The notes beneath the pieces were generated by a model, which was not told the origin of the DNA, made no database searches, and worked only from the letters and a program-made list of their open reading frames with translations. Both the position numbers and the translations under genes were made by a program. This document shows, one piece after another, positions 1 through 8,959 of a DNA stretch of 56,757 bases; position 1 is the stretch's first letter, and every line of letters starts with the position of its first letter. The DNA is from Saprospiraceae bacterium (lineage in GTDB: Bacteria; Bacteroidota; Bacteroidia; Chitinophagales; Saprospiraceae), in contig JAHDHQ010000024.1 of the NCBI GenBank assembly GCA_020631235.1, positions 1 through 56,757 on the forward strand, given 5' to 3'.

Positions 1-154
1 AACAATAACCCCAAGAATATTGCATTGGAAAATATGAATAGGGGTATTATTTCTATGAGTTCGATTGCTGATATTTATTTTGAAAATTACGTAAATCGGA
101 TTCTATTTTCAATAGTTATATATAATAGCTTGAATTTTTTGGTTTATTGTGCCT

Positions 155-213
155 AATAGATAATGATATCCAGCAAATCTCAGCGAAGGATAGATATGCT
201 GTGATTATCTATT
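155..213. repeat. Long-stem inverted repeat in convergent spacer
   Basis: A 10-bp perfect inverted repeat (AATAGATAAT at 155-164, ATTATCTATT at 204-213) encloses a second 5-bp stem (CAGCA at 171-175, TGCTG at 197-201). It lies just before the 3' end of the minus-strand gene at 225. It could be a transcription terminator or RNA-stabilising hairpin for that gene, but no long T tract follows, so the role is a guess. Confidence 0.35.
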
Positions 214-224
214 GTTAGCTGTCG

Positions 225-1139
225 TTAATTTTTAATTATTTTCTTTGAATGAATATAATCATTTTCTGAATCCGATACCAAAACTATATAAAGACCTTTT
301 GGCAATTGAGAAATATCAACTTTTATTGACTTTAGTTTATTGCGTTTTTTTATACTCTTCACAATTTCACCCGCAGTGTTCGTTATTAATATTGAACCAT
401 ATTCCAATGGTAAATTTTTAATTAGAATTTGGTTACGAGCGGGATTAGGGTAAACATTAAATTGATTGACGTGATAAATTTCATTTTGACTTAATAACTC
501 ATCTGCATCCCAAGTTCCAAAACCAGGGATACTAAAAGATTTCAAAGGTGTAGAATATGCAGCATCACACCATCCAGTTTCTATCCAATTAAAGAATGAA
601 GTGAGATAACCAATATCTTCAACAAAAACTTTTCTTTTTTTTCCAGTTATTGCATTGAATACCAATTCATTATTTGAATCATAGTAACCTACCGATTTAT
701 AAAATATTTTCAGGCATAGACCATTGAAGTCTTTAGAAAAAATAGAATCAATTCTCATGAAATTTGTATCTCTATTTGTAAACATATTTTGTTGAGGATA
801 GCTTGGTATTTTAATAGTATCTCCAACATTTACAGAGAAATCGAGAAAGAATAAAAATTCATCTAATTCTGAATCATAACAGTACAGTTTTCCTTCATCT
901 TTATAAAAGTATTCTATCATTGGTCTTAGATCACATGAGAAATGAGTTTTTTCAAGTTTACTGCAAATTTTCCCTTTGATTTCTTCAGTTCCAGTTATTG
1001 TATAAATGTCATCTTCTACTTGTTGACCCAAAACTGAACTATCAAATGTCCATTGAGTTCCTACTGGCAGCCACTCTTGAGAACTCAAACTATGAATGTG
1101 TAACTAAAGTGATATAATAATGATTAGGATAAATTTCAT
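225..1139 (-). pseudogene. T9SS-sorted secreted protein with an amber stop in its signal peptide
   Basis: The intact part (225-1088, 287 codons if read from a TTG) is a secreted protein of unknown function ending in a type A T9SS sorting domain: 'NVYPNPARNQILIKNLP', then 'GEIVKSI', then 'LPKGLYIVLV' and a basic tail. The TTG start would leave it without a signal peptide. Reading further upstream in the same frame gives a textbook signal peptide, MKFILIIIISL-stop-LHIHSLSSQEW, starting at the ATG at 1139-1137 and interrupted only by TAG at 1106-1104. One base change (for example TTG to TAG) explains it. I therefore call a recently broken gene. Alternatives are a consensus error, or translation from the internal TTG giving an unexported protein. 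Confidence 0.75.
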
Positions 1140-1229
1140 TTAGTAATTTTATTATTGTCAATTTTATTTTGAAAAGCTTATCAGTTATTTTTTCACCTTG
1201 TATTTGTGATTGCAGAATAAAAGCTATAA

Positions 1230-2648
1230 CTAATTTATAACAAGCACGTTACTCTTTTGAATGTCATCTTTTGCCAGGTTGATTATATACTTTCCTTTCA
1301 GTAATTGATTCAAATCATGAGTTATAGATTCACTTTCAATTATTGATTGGTGGACTTTTCTTCCTTGCATGTCTGTGATACTATAGTTACCTCCAATAAA
1401 TATTTTGTCCAAGGTAATTGTAATAAAACTCCTGGTAGGATTCGGGTATATAGTAAAAGTTATGGGTAAAGGATTAGTTGTATTGCTAATTGAGAGACCT
1501 AGTTTATTGAAGAGTGGATAAACAGCATTGAGATATCCACCCGGAACGATGTCACCATTCATCTCACTAAGGATATAGGGAGCACCTGCAGTAAGTAATT
1601 CTCCCTTGTCGTTCAGGTTTACTCTGGATATCAGAAAATCATGTTCATCTTCAGTATTTTCAAGAAGATGGTTATATAAATTAAACTGGTTTATCAGCTG
1701 TAATTGCTGGTTAAAAACATAGAAGTATTCTCCTTGATTATTATTGCCTCCAATAGAAACCACTATATAAGTACCTATTGACCACAAGTCGGTTACATGA
1801 GTTAAGGTACTATTACCAAACATGAAGTGATACTTAGTTTCTGCATTTTCGGTGTCAATGGTAAAAAGGCTTAGATTTTCTTCGCTTTGCTGGAATAGAC
1901 CGCCAGGTGCAATCAACCATCTCTTTTCGCTGAGTTGGATTGCATCAAGTTCACCATACAAAGGATTTTCATCTCCAGTAACTTCAGCCTCAACTAGAAC
2001 ATCACCATCAAAAGTAACGGTCTTGAAAAACCATCGTTCTCCTTCAGCTCGCCAGGTAGAAATTGATTTGTCACTATTGATCTTAGCTTTATCCAGCAAA
2101 GCAGGTAAGCCTAATTGGTAAGCAGTTTTGAAGATATTTAGTTGAAGGTCTAGTGAATATAAGGCAAAGGCAGATCCCTTATTCGTTAGGTCTAAATCAA
2201 CTAGATGTTCGATATATAATAGATCTTCTTCTTGGTAATAAGCCATATTCATAACTTCTTGAGTGAGTACGAAATTTTGGATTACATTTCCCTCCTTATC
2301 TAATTTCATTAGAATATTTCCATGTGTACTAAACTCAGATCCTGCTCTGATAAATATACAATTTGGTGTTTCTATGATCTGTCTGAAATATAGCTGATTA
2401 GTCTGGCTTTCTGGGTTGGCATATTCCTTAGACCATAATAGTTGGCCAAGAGCATTAAATTTCCTTAATCCTCCAATATATCGACAACTATCTGTGGAAA
2501 CGCTTGTGATGGAAAGATAAGATCCATCGCTAATTTGAATCATCTCTATACTCATTTCTCCATCATGCGTAGGTTCAGAATAGGTCCATTCCTGTTGGCA
2601 AAATAACTGTGAACTGAGAAGTAGGAGGAAACATAGGAATTTATTCAT
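1230..2648 (-). CDS. Secreted protein with T9SS type A sorting domain
   Basis: A 472-residue protein of unknown function. It begins with a clear signal peptide (MNKFLCFLLLLSSQLFCQ) and ends with a T9SS sorting domain ('TIYPNPTRSFITI', 'ITDMQGRKVHQS', 'LLKGKYIINLA'), so it should cross the inner membrane by Sec and the outer membrane by T9SS. The middle is rich in W-S/G-D and beta-strand patterns and repeated 'LxxxDxxGxx' turns, as in propeller-like domains, but I cannot name a family. It lies in tandem with the broken cargo gene downstream. Confidence 0.8.
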   Translation of the reverse strand: MNKFLCFLLLLSSQLFCQQEWTYSEPTHDGEMSIEMIQISDGSYLSITSVSTDSCRYIGGLRKFNALGQLLWSKEYANPESQTNQLYFRQIIETPNCIFIRAGSEFSTHGNILMKLDKEGNVIQNFVLTQEVMNMAYYQEEDLLYIEHLVDLDLTNKGSAFALYSLDLQLNIFKTAYQLGLPALLDKAKINSDKSISTWRAEGERWFFKTVTFDGDVLVEAEVTGDENPLYGELDAIQLSEKRWLIAPGGLFQQSEENLSLFTIDTENAETKYHFMFGNSTLTHVTDLWSIGTYIVVSIGGNNNQGEYFYVFNQQLQLINQFNLYNHLLENTEDEHDFLISRVNLNDKGELLTAGAPYILSEMNGDIVPGGYLNAVYPLFNKLGLSISNTTNPLPITFTIYPNPTRSFITITLDKIFIGGNYSITDMQGRKVHQSIIESESITHDLNQLLKGKYIINLAKDDIQKSNVLVIN

Positions 2649-2753
2649 TTCAATGACTTTGGATCAGGATGATTAAGATATCTAAAACCCTTATTGAGAC
2701 ATCACTTTTTATCTCAAATTGTCGTCTTTGAATGGAAATGATTAATGTTATAC

Positions 2754-3749
2754 TTACTCATAATAAACTGCAATCAGTTTCTCGATTCTACCTTTAAATT
2801 GTTCAAAGTCCTTTTGCAATCGATGAAAAAACAATTCACGATACTGATAACCTTCACTCGAAATAAGTACAGACCTACGCTTTATTTTATCGATCCAATC
2901 CATGGAGAAATCATAAAATCGGTCATTCGAGGAAAGCGCAAAATGAGGGTAGTCATAACCGATAAAAGTCATTTTATGTTGACTTGATTTATACATCACT
3001 ATATTTAGATAGTTTCCAAATTCGTTGATATAGATTTTGGCTCTTTCAGGCCGATTGCTTTCATAGTTTTCTTCTGTAGATTTGGTAATATGTTGGAGAT
3101 GCACAATCAAAGATTCTATATCCTTCACTAATGCATCAATGAAAGCTCTCTTTTCAAAAGCTCGTATCGAAATACAAAAAATAATTTGTTGATATAAATT
3201 ATTCAACATGTTAGAATTCCAAATTTCAGTAACTGGGCATGCGTAGTATTGATTTTTAATTTGATTTCTATACTCTTTGATTTTGTTATCGATCATCTCA
3301 TTTCGTGCAATAGAAATTCTTCCTTCTTTCCAATGTAAATGATTCCATAGTGAGAAGGAAAAATTAAAAATATGATCAAAATAGAAATAGTAGAAAATAG
3401 GTAATTCGTTGGCTAAGTAAACAAACGACTCAGAATGTTCGTTTGACAATGGCTTAAGCATGGAAGAGAAATGGTCAAAATACTCAAGGGTATTTGCATT
3501 TCCATGCTTTAAAAAACGATGATACATAGATATATAGCGATCAGGCTGCATCACTTCATCCAGCGAAATTTTATAGTGTTTTGCTAACAAGCCTATTTCG
3601 TGAAAATCTAAGGGAGTAGTACCATTGATTCTTTTATAGACAGCCCCTTTTTGTAAACACAGCACTGCAGACAATTCATCAATATTCAATTTGTGATTAG
3701 GACTGTTTTTCTTGATGGCATCAAAAAAGGAAGTTTGTTGTATATCCAT
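2754..3749 (-). CDS. Helix-turn-helix regulator-like protein
   Basis: A 331-residue soluble protein. Residues about 20-65 (LNIDELSAVLCLQKGAVYKR ... LAKHYKISLDEVM) look like an XRE/Cro-type helix-turn-helix: a short helix, a turn with 'GAVYKRING', then 'FHEIGLLAKHYKISLDEV', typical of the third and fourth helices. The remaining ~260 residues are alpha-helical, aromatic-rich and unrecognised. Proteins of this build are common single-gene regulators in Bacteroidota. There is no signal peptide. It is transcribed toward the T9SS cargo genes and diverges from msrB; targets are unknown. Confidence 0.6.
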   Translation of the reverse strand: MDIQQTSFFDAIKKNSPNHKLNIDELSAVLCLQKGAVYKRINGTTPLDFHEIGLLAKHYKISLDEVMQPDRYISMYHRFLKHGNANTLEYFDHFSSMLKPLSNEHSESFVYLANELPIFYYFYFDHIFNFSFSLWNHLHWKEGRISIARNEMIDNKIKEYRNQIKNQYYACPVTEIWNSNMLNNLYQQIIFCISIRAFEKRAFIDALVKDIESLIVHLQHITKSTEENYESNRPERAKIYINEFGNYLNIVMYKSSQHKMTFIGYDYPHFALSSNDRFYDFSMDWIDKIKRRSVLISSEGYQYRELFFHRLQKDFEQFKGRIEKLIAVYYE

Positions 3750-3922
3750 GTCTTAGGTGTGTTTTACCAATGTTGATTTTATTAGATTTAAAATACTGAT
3801 ATTTTTACAATCAGTGAAATGCTTGGTGGATTATATTCGATTATTTATATACTGAAAAATATCACCATTGAACAGGCCTTGCAGATTTTGTGTTATACCT
3901 TTAGGTACTATAATACATATCT

Positions 3923-4519
3923 ATGAAGTATTTTATTCTAATATTAAGTTTGGTAAGTCTTTCATGCACTGCTCAAAAATCTAAAATAAGTGATAATACA
4001 AAAACGGATAAACCGACGGAAACGGACAAAACATCGGTTTTAAATACCGAGGAGCAAGCGTTTTTTGAACTTGTGCTTCCGTCCGGTAAAAAGGTTGCTA
4101 GCATTAACCAGCCTGAAGAGTGGTGGGCTTCCCAACTCGACGACAACGCTTACTATGTTTTAAGGAAAAAAGGTACAGAGCGTGCTTTTACGGGAAGATA
4201 TTGGGATTACAAACAGGATGGTTTATATGCTTGTAGCGCTTGTGGGATGCCTTTGTTTGATGCAAAAACCAAATATAAATCTGGAACTGGTTGGCCCAGT
4301 TATTACCAGCCTATAGAAGAAGAATACATACGTGAAGATACGGATTACGATTTGGGATATCCCCGGACAGAAGTTATGTGTAATCGATGCGGCGGTCACT
4401 TAGGTCACGTTTTTAATGATGGTCCTAAGCCGACAGGATTAAGGTATTGTATTAATTCGATTTCGCTGCAATTTGTGGAGCGAGATTCTTCGGAACAATA
4501 TATGTTAGATTACAAGTAG
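3923..4519 (+). CDS. msrB: Peptide-methionine (R)-S-oxide reductase, exported
   Basis: MsrB reduces methionine-R-sulfoxide in oxidised proteins. All family marks are present: zinc-binding pairs 'CSACGMPLF' and 'CNRCGGHLGHVF', substrate motif 'SGTGWPSYYQP', and the catalytic cysteine in 'RYCIN'. At 198 residues it is longer than the ~140-residue core because of an N-terminal extension starting MKYFILILSLVSLSCTAQ. This is a probable lipoprotein signal with the modified cysteine at residue 15, followed by a Lys/Thr-rich linker, so the enzyme likely repairs envelope proteins. It converges with the next gene, with 6 bp between stops. Confidence 0.93.
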   Translation: MKYFILILSLVSLSCTAQKSKISDNTKTDKPTETDKTSVLNTEEQAFFELVLPSGKKVASINQPEEWWASQLDDNAYYVLRKKGTERAFTGRYWDYKQDGLYACSACGMPLFDAKTKYKSGTGWPSYYQPIEEEYIREDTDYDLGYPRTEVMCNRCGGHLGHVFNDGPKPTGLRYCINSISLQFVERDSSEQYMLDYK

Positions 4520-4525
4520 ATCTTT

Positions 4526-5551
4526 TTATTTAGTCATGTCTGTTTGGATATCTATACCACTTAAGTTAAACTGAGATTTATCAATATTTGCACCTGTTCG
4601 GATATTGTTTATGGTAGAGACAGTTCTCGTCTTATTAGCATCATCTCTCAGATTACTTTCTAACCAGAAATATTCTTGTAGGTATTCTTGAGATGGTTGG
4701 CTGCTTTTCATCTTGAACCCCAGACCTCCCATCAGACTTTTACTGAGTAGCGCAAGATTTATATCGATCTGCTTCGTAGCCCATACAGTACCATATACTT
4801 CGCCATCATTAATTTCGAATTCCTCGCACAGATAGCCTTCAATAGTTTTAGTATTTCCAGTTGGGCTTATGGTCTCGTCATTACTGAGTCCTTGATCTCC
4901 AAGATTTATGGTATAGTCAGTCATCCACATTTTTATGCCTGTCCATTCCCCATTTTTAGATCTAGTACACATGGTCTTGGTTTTCTCCTCTAAATTCAAG
5001 ACAATTTTACTGATGGATGTTTCTTCATTATCTGCTTCTTCGAAGTATTCCATATGCATGCCAGTCATCCATTGGTCAAAGGCATAGTAAGCGGTATAGC
5101 CAGATCCTTTAGGTACTTTCTTGTTTTCCGATGCTACTATGGTTGATTCCATTTTAAAGGAAATGATTTCTGTATTTGGTTCAATGTTGTCAGCAGGTCC
5201 ATTGGTACCTAATATTCCATTGAGGGCTTTATTTAAGCTAGAACCAAAAGATTCTTCCGTGTTATTGTCTTTAGCATTAGGTACTTCATCGTTTGGTACT
5301 TCTTCACTTTCTTCTTCTAATTTTAGGTCGCTGGTCCTCATTTCATTGCCAGATTCTTCTAATCCTGCATCGATTTCTTCGGAAATTTGTTCTACAGCCT
5401 CCTCTAATTTTTCTCCGATCTCACCCGATTCTATTTCATTAACTGCTTCGTTAATAGTCTCGTCTACTTTTTTTAAGAAGTCTTTAATTTGGGTTTGTCC
5501 ATTTTGAAGGCAGCAAAAGCTAAATAATAATATGAAGATTAAATTTTTCAT
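4526..5551 (-). CDS. Secreted DUF4412-like protein
   Basis: A 341-residue exported protein: signal peptide MKNLIFILLFSFCCLQNGQTQ, then an acidic Glu-rich helical linker (residues ~25-95), then a beta-rich domain from residue ~130 containing 'ISFKMESTI', 'YAFDQWMTGMHMEYF', 'TKTMCTRSKNG', 'TKTIEGYLCEEFEI' and 'VYGTVWATKQI'. The pattern of a strand-rich domain with 'GYxCxxFxI' and 'VWAT' is typical of the DUF4412 family of periplasmic or outer-membrane-associated proteins in Bacteroidota, whose function is unknown. Assignment is by pattern memory only. Confidence 0.6.
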   Translation of the reverse strand: MKNLIFILLFSFCCLQNGQTQIKDFLKKVDETINEAVNEIESGEIGEKLEEAVEQISEEIDAGLEESGNEMRTSDLKLEEESEEVPNDEVPNAKDNNTEESFGSSLNKALNGILGTNGPADNIEPNTEIISFKMESTIVASENKKVPKGSGYTAYYAFDQWMTGMHMEYFEEADNEETSISKIVLNLEEKTKTMCTRSKNGEWTGIKMWMTDYTINLGDQGLSNDETISPTGNTKTIEGYLCEEFEINDGEVYGTVWATKQIDINLALLSKSLMGGLGFKMKSSQPSQEYLQEYFWLESNLRDDANKTRTVSTINNIRTGANIDKSQFNLSGIDIQTDMTK

Positions 5552-5641
5552 AGGATAGGAATTGATTACTTTTAAATCACAAAGTTAAGTATATACTGAT
5601 AATTGTGTTTACTTAATGTTACTAAGCTTTAATCAATTCAG

Positions 5642-6628
5642 ATGCGTAATCTTGTTTTTTTACTTTTTATAAGTGTATGGGCGTCATCTTTGAACGCTCA
5701 GTGGTTTTCTATAAAAGCACATGCTGGGGGTAGTCAAGAAATACATCGGAGTGAAAGAATAGAACGAAGTTTTAATGGTGTCCAGAGAAAGATAGAAGGT
5801 ATGGATACTATCTACTTAGCCAGCCAACTAAACCAAGTTAATGAAGATCTTTACCTTATACGAGGACTTCAATCCTTAGGGCTAGACGTTCTTGTGGATT
5901 TCTCTTTAAACGAACATTTTTTTGTAGAAGGGGGACTTGGGTTTGGCTTTGCAAGTTTCGATTATTATAAGCGAAATATTTTCATATCTTCCGAATGGAT
6001 TCCTGGTGACACATTAGAAAATTATGTGCCACCTACTTTTGATCCAGACTTTACTAATCTTCCAGATGGATGTGATAGTTTGTATATGCCTGAAGTTATG
6101 ATCCCTGAAGGCACGGTCATGTTAGGAACACCCAGCCCAAAAATGAATAATCAAATTGCGACTATCAGGGTGCCCTTAGCAGTGAAGTATAGAATCGTGC
6201 CAGAATTATTTAATCTAAGTTTAGGGGTCGTCACTCACATACCTGTCTATAATCGTCAAAGGCACTCTTATCCAAGCATTGAAGTATCTCCATGGAAATC
6301 AACTGATTCGATAGCTGTATGTGAAATGATCATCGCTAGTGAAGTTTTCACTAATACGCCTAGTGTAAGTAATATTTATTTTTCAACATCAGTTGGATTA
6401 GAGCTTCAGATCGTTCCAGAATTATTGTTACATGGTACTTTTGGCCAATTCATCACACCTATAAATGCCAATATCATGAAAGATGAGTTGTCTTCCGAAT
6501 ATTATTTTCCATACAAACTTAGGCCAAGCCATTTTACGATGGGTATAAGTTACATTTTTGGCTCAAAAGATAGTATTCGAGAAAAGCAATCAAAGCATCT
6601 TTATTCCAAGGGTTTAAATGCTTTATAA
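5642..6628 (+). CDS. Outer-membrane beta-barrel protein
   Basis: A 328-residue protein with a signal peptide (MRNLVFLLFISVWASSLNAQ). It has alternating hydrophobic/polar strands ending in aromatic residues, such as 'FFVEGGLGFGFASFDYY', 'IYFSTSVGLELQIVPEL' and 'FTMGISYIFG', and several 'VPEL' turns. This is the profile of the small porin-like barrels (OmpA/PorT type) of Bacteroidota. A loop region with acidic and proline-rich stretches sits near residues 115-170. No enzymatic motif is visible. It is probably co-transcribed with the gene at 6665 (36-nt gap). Confidence 0.65.
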   Translation: MRNLVFLLFISVWASSLNAQWFSIKAHAGGSQEIHRSERIERSFNGVQRKIEGMDTIYLASQLNQVNEDLYLIRGLQSLGLDVLVDFSLNEHFFVEGGLGFGFASFDYYKRNIFISSEWIPGDTLENYVPPTFDPDFTNLPDGCDSLYMPEVMIPEGTVMLGTPSPKMNNQIATIRVPLAVKYRIVPELFNLSLGVVTHIPVYNRQRHSYPSIEVSPWKSTDSIAVCEMIIASEVFTNTPSVSNIYFSTSVGLELQIVPELLLHGTFGQFITPINANIMKDELSSEYYFPYKLRPSHFTMGISYIFGSKDSIREKQSKHLYSKGLNAL

Positions 6629-6664
6629 GGCACAAAACATCCTAGCTAAAGACCCTACATTACA

Positions 6665-7189
6665 ATGAGAAAGTCCCAATTTTTAAAGCATATTGATTCT
6701 CTAGAAATAGATGACCTTAAAGAGGAAATCACTCATTTATTTGATAAAGTAAAAGGAGTTAAGGAGTACTACAAAATGGAACTAGGGTCAGATGAAGATC
6801 GAGTTAAAATGTACGCTACATTAAAAAAAGAAATCAGTAAATGTTTTGCCACTCGAAGCTATAGAAAACCTAGAAGGCCAAGGATAAAAAAATTAAAATC
6901 TTTATTAAAAGAAGCCCACAAAAATGCCATTTTCGATCATGAGATGGCAGATATCTACTTACACGCCAGTGAAGCGGGATTGCATTTTAATATGGAATAT
7001 GATTTTTATTCGGATACCTTGCTCAACAATATAATTCAATGTTTTGAGAAAGCACTTATGCTGATAGATGCATCTATGACATGGGATATGTTTGAAGACC
7101 GTATCCAAAAACATGTAAGCCATAGACTGACAAGTTTCGACATAAGATTAGCGCTAATCAAAGTCAAAGAAACATTCAATCAAAAATGA
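6665..7189 (+). CDS. DUF6155-like cytoplasmic protein
   Basis: A 174-residue charged, alpha-helical protein with no signal peptide. The start 'FLKHIDSLEIDDLKEEITHLF', the central 'VKEYYKMELG' and the later basic 'RKPRRPRIKKLKSLLKEA' patch followed by 'ADIYLHASEAGLHF' resemble DUF6155 proteins as I remember them; that link is tentative. Function is unknown. It follows the barrel protein on the same strand and converges with the gene at 7191 with one base between them. Confidence 0.6.
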   Translation: MRKSQFLKHIDSLEIDDLKEEITHLFDKVKGVKEYYKMELGSDEDRVKMYATLKKEISKCFATRSYRKPRRPRIKKLKSLLKEAHKNAIFDHEMADIYLHASEAGLHFNMEYDFYSDTLLNNIIQCFEKALMLIDASMTWDMFEDRIQKHVSHRLTSFDIRLALIKVKETFNQK

Positions 7190-7190
7190 T

Positions 7191-7622
7191 CTAAGGGTTT
7201 GTGCGTTTATAGGTCTTCCAAAGAGCTTTAAAAGCTTTAGCCATGTCCTTAGATGTCTTTTTATTAAACCGGATAACATCATTGCTATCTTCTAAAGCCG
7301 GAGCGGCACAAGCGATGCAATCTGAACTTGCGTTATAGACCGCACATTCCATGATGAATGGATTAAACTCTGTTGGTGACAATAATAAGAAGTTATCGTT
7401 CATTTCATCATTGGTCATTTTGTACATTTTTTTGTACAACTTCATATTCTTTTGCACTGTAGTTGTAGCAGGAACGATGTATTTATATTTAGTTTTTTGA
7501 CCCAAGTTTACAGAGACTAGTTCGGCAAAATCCTTATTCTCTACATCATAATGTAGGGTAGGGCTGATAACCCAAACCTCTTTAGCTTTATCTTCTAATT
7601 TGATCAGTTGCTTTAATGTCAT
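7191..7622 (-). CDS. Small conserved-looking protein of unknown function downstream of tyrS
   Basis: Encodes 143 residues from the ATG at 7622, starting MTLKQLIKLEDKAKEVWVI. This start lies 14 nt past the tyrS stop. In-frame ATGs at 7673 and 7697 also exist but would overlap tyrS by 38-62 nt in another frame, so I prefer the downstream one. The protein has a 'KEVWVISPTLHYD' strand, 'KYKYIVPATTTVQKN', and a cysteine pair in 'DCIACAAPALED'. I do not recognise a family. Position suggests co-transcription with tyrS. Confidence 0.6.
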   Translation of the reverse strand: MTLKQLIKLEDKAKEVWVISPTLHYDVENKDFAELVSVNLGQKTKYKYIVPATTTVQKNMKLYKKMYKMTNDEMNDNFLLLSPTEFNPFIMECAVYNASSDCIACAAPALEDSNDVIRFNKKTSKDMAKAFKALWKTYKRTNP

Positions 7623-7635
7623 CTTATCTTGAATT

Positions 7636-8910
7636 TTAAACAAATTGGAGTAAGTATTTATTTTTCTTTCCATTTTCAAGCATAATATACTTGTCATGGA
7701 TTAAATGGGTTTTGTTAATTTTGGTATCTTCTGATTGTACTTTAATCTTGTTTAAAGATACGGCATTATTCTTTATTGCCTTGCGGGCTTCACTTTTAGA
7801 TTGGCAGATGTTTGTGGATTCTGCCATGATATCGAGTAAACCGGTTTGAGCTTCGATGAGCGACATTGGCAAATCAAAAGCACTTATAGCTCCGTGTATT
7901 AGGTCAAAACTTTTTGAGGAAAGACTCAGTAATTGTTCTTGCGAAGCTTTTTTATTAAATAAAATTTCTGTCACAGCTTGGACTTGTTCTAGTTCTTCCT
8001 TTCCATGAATGCGCTCCGTAATTTCCGCAGCGAATAGTCGTTTTAAATGTTGAGGGTTTTCCCCAAATTCAGCAAATAATGCGGTTTGCTCTTCTTTATT
8101 TTTGTAAGAAAAGTATTTGAAATATTTTTCTAAATCGGCATCATCGGCGTTTAACCAAAATTGATAAAAAGCATAAGGTGATGTCAAACGGCTATCCAGC
8201 CAAACATTCCCTTCCGCTGATTTTCCAAATTTGCTTCCATCACTTTTTGTTAATAATGGGGTCGTGATGGCATAGGCTTTTCCTTGTGTATTACGGCGAA
8301 TAAATTCACTTCCAGACGTAATATTGCCCCATTGGTCAGAACCTCCCATTTGGAATTGACAATTTTCTTTTTCATACAAGCATTGAAAATCATAAGCTTG
8401 CAATAATTGATAGCTAAATTCAGTAAAAGATAATCCAGTGTCTAATCGATTTTTCACTGAATCTTTAGACATCATATAGTTTACAGTGAGTGTTTTCCCA
8501 ACGTCGCGTAAAAAATCCAAGACGTTCATGGATTGATAAAAATCAATGTTGTTTACAAACTCTGCTTTGTTCGGGCCATCTTCAAAGTTTAAAAATTGTT
8601 TTATCTGATCCTTTTGAAACTGGAGATTTGAGTCTAATTCTTCAAAAGACTTTAATTCACGTTCTTTATCCTTTCCAGATGGATCACCTATCCGTCCAGT
8701 GGCTCCACCCATGAGTACGTATGGTTTATTACCTGACTTTTGCCAGAAACTCAGCAACATAATTTGCACATAATTACCTATAGTCAGTGAAGGAGCGGTG
8801 GGGTCAAAGCCAATATAACCACAAGCCATTCCTTCAGCTAATTTTTCTTCAGCGCCGGGAGTCATGTCATGTAACATGCCTCTCCATCTCAACTCTTCTA
8901 CGAAATTCAT
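7636..8910 (-). CDS. tyrS: Tyrosyl-tRNA synthetase
   Basis: Class I synthetase that charges tRNA-Tyr. The HIGH-equivalent is 'LTIGNY' (after 'YIGFDPTAPS'), the tyrosine pocket is in 'YQLLQAYDF' and 'QMGGSDQWGN', and the KMSKS-equivalent is 'KFGKS'. A C-terminal S4-type RNA-binding domain runs from about residue 350. I start at the ATG at 8910 (MNFVEELRWRGM, the usual family start). The GTG at 8928 overlaps the promoter element TACCTTTG and so would not be in the transcript. Length is 424 residues, normal for the family. Confidence 0.95.
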   Translation of the reverse strand: MNFVEELRWRGMLHDMTPGAEEKLAEGMACGYIGFDPTAPSLTIGNYVQIMLLSFWQKSGNKPYVLMGGATGRIGDPSGKDKERELKSFEELDSNLQFQKDQIKQFLNFEDGPNKAEFVNNIDFYQSMNVLDFLRDVGKTLTVNYMMSKDSVKNRLDTGLSFTEFSYQLLQAYDFQCLYEKENCQFQMGGSDQWGNITSGSEFIRRNTQGKAYAITTPLLTKSDGSKFGKSAEGNVWLDSRLTSPYAFYQFWLNADDADLEKYFKYFSYKNKEEQTALFAEFGENPQHLKRLFAAEITERIHGKEELEQVQAVTEILFNKKASQEQLLSLSSKSFDLIHGAISAFDLPMSLIEAQTGLLDIMAESTNICQSKSEARKAIKNNAVSLNKIKVQSEDTKINKTHLIHDKYIMLENGKKNKYLLQFV

Positions 8911-8927
8911 CCTTGAGTATTTTTTCA

Positions 8928-8935
8928 CAAAGGTA
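8928..8935 (-). promoter_or_regulatory. Promoter -7 element of tyrS
   Basis: On the minus strand the sequence reads TACCTTTG, matching the Bacteroidota -7 consensus TAnnTTTG. A TTG lies 22 nt upstream, slightly farther than the usual 19-21. Transcription would begin about 8921-8923, giving a ~12-nt leader before the ATG at 8910. This is the reason for rejecting the upstream GTG start. Confidence 0.6.
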
Positions 8936-8959
8936 ATATTAGTACTTTAGCTAATATCA

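Noticed and set aside
1-156. Plus-strand frame open from the first base to tandem stops TAA TAG (51 codons), which could be the end of a gene.
   Set aside because: Too short, no recognisable family, and an open run of that length is not rare in AT-rich sequence; upstream sequence is needed.
2745-2987. 80-codon plus-strand frame inside the regulator gene.
   Set aside because: Antisense shadow of the 331-residue regulator; no independent support.
8911-8928. GTG start of tyrS six codons upstream.
   Set aside because: The GTG overlaps the promoter -7 element, so it would not be transcribed; the family starts at MNFVEEL.
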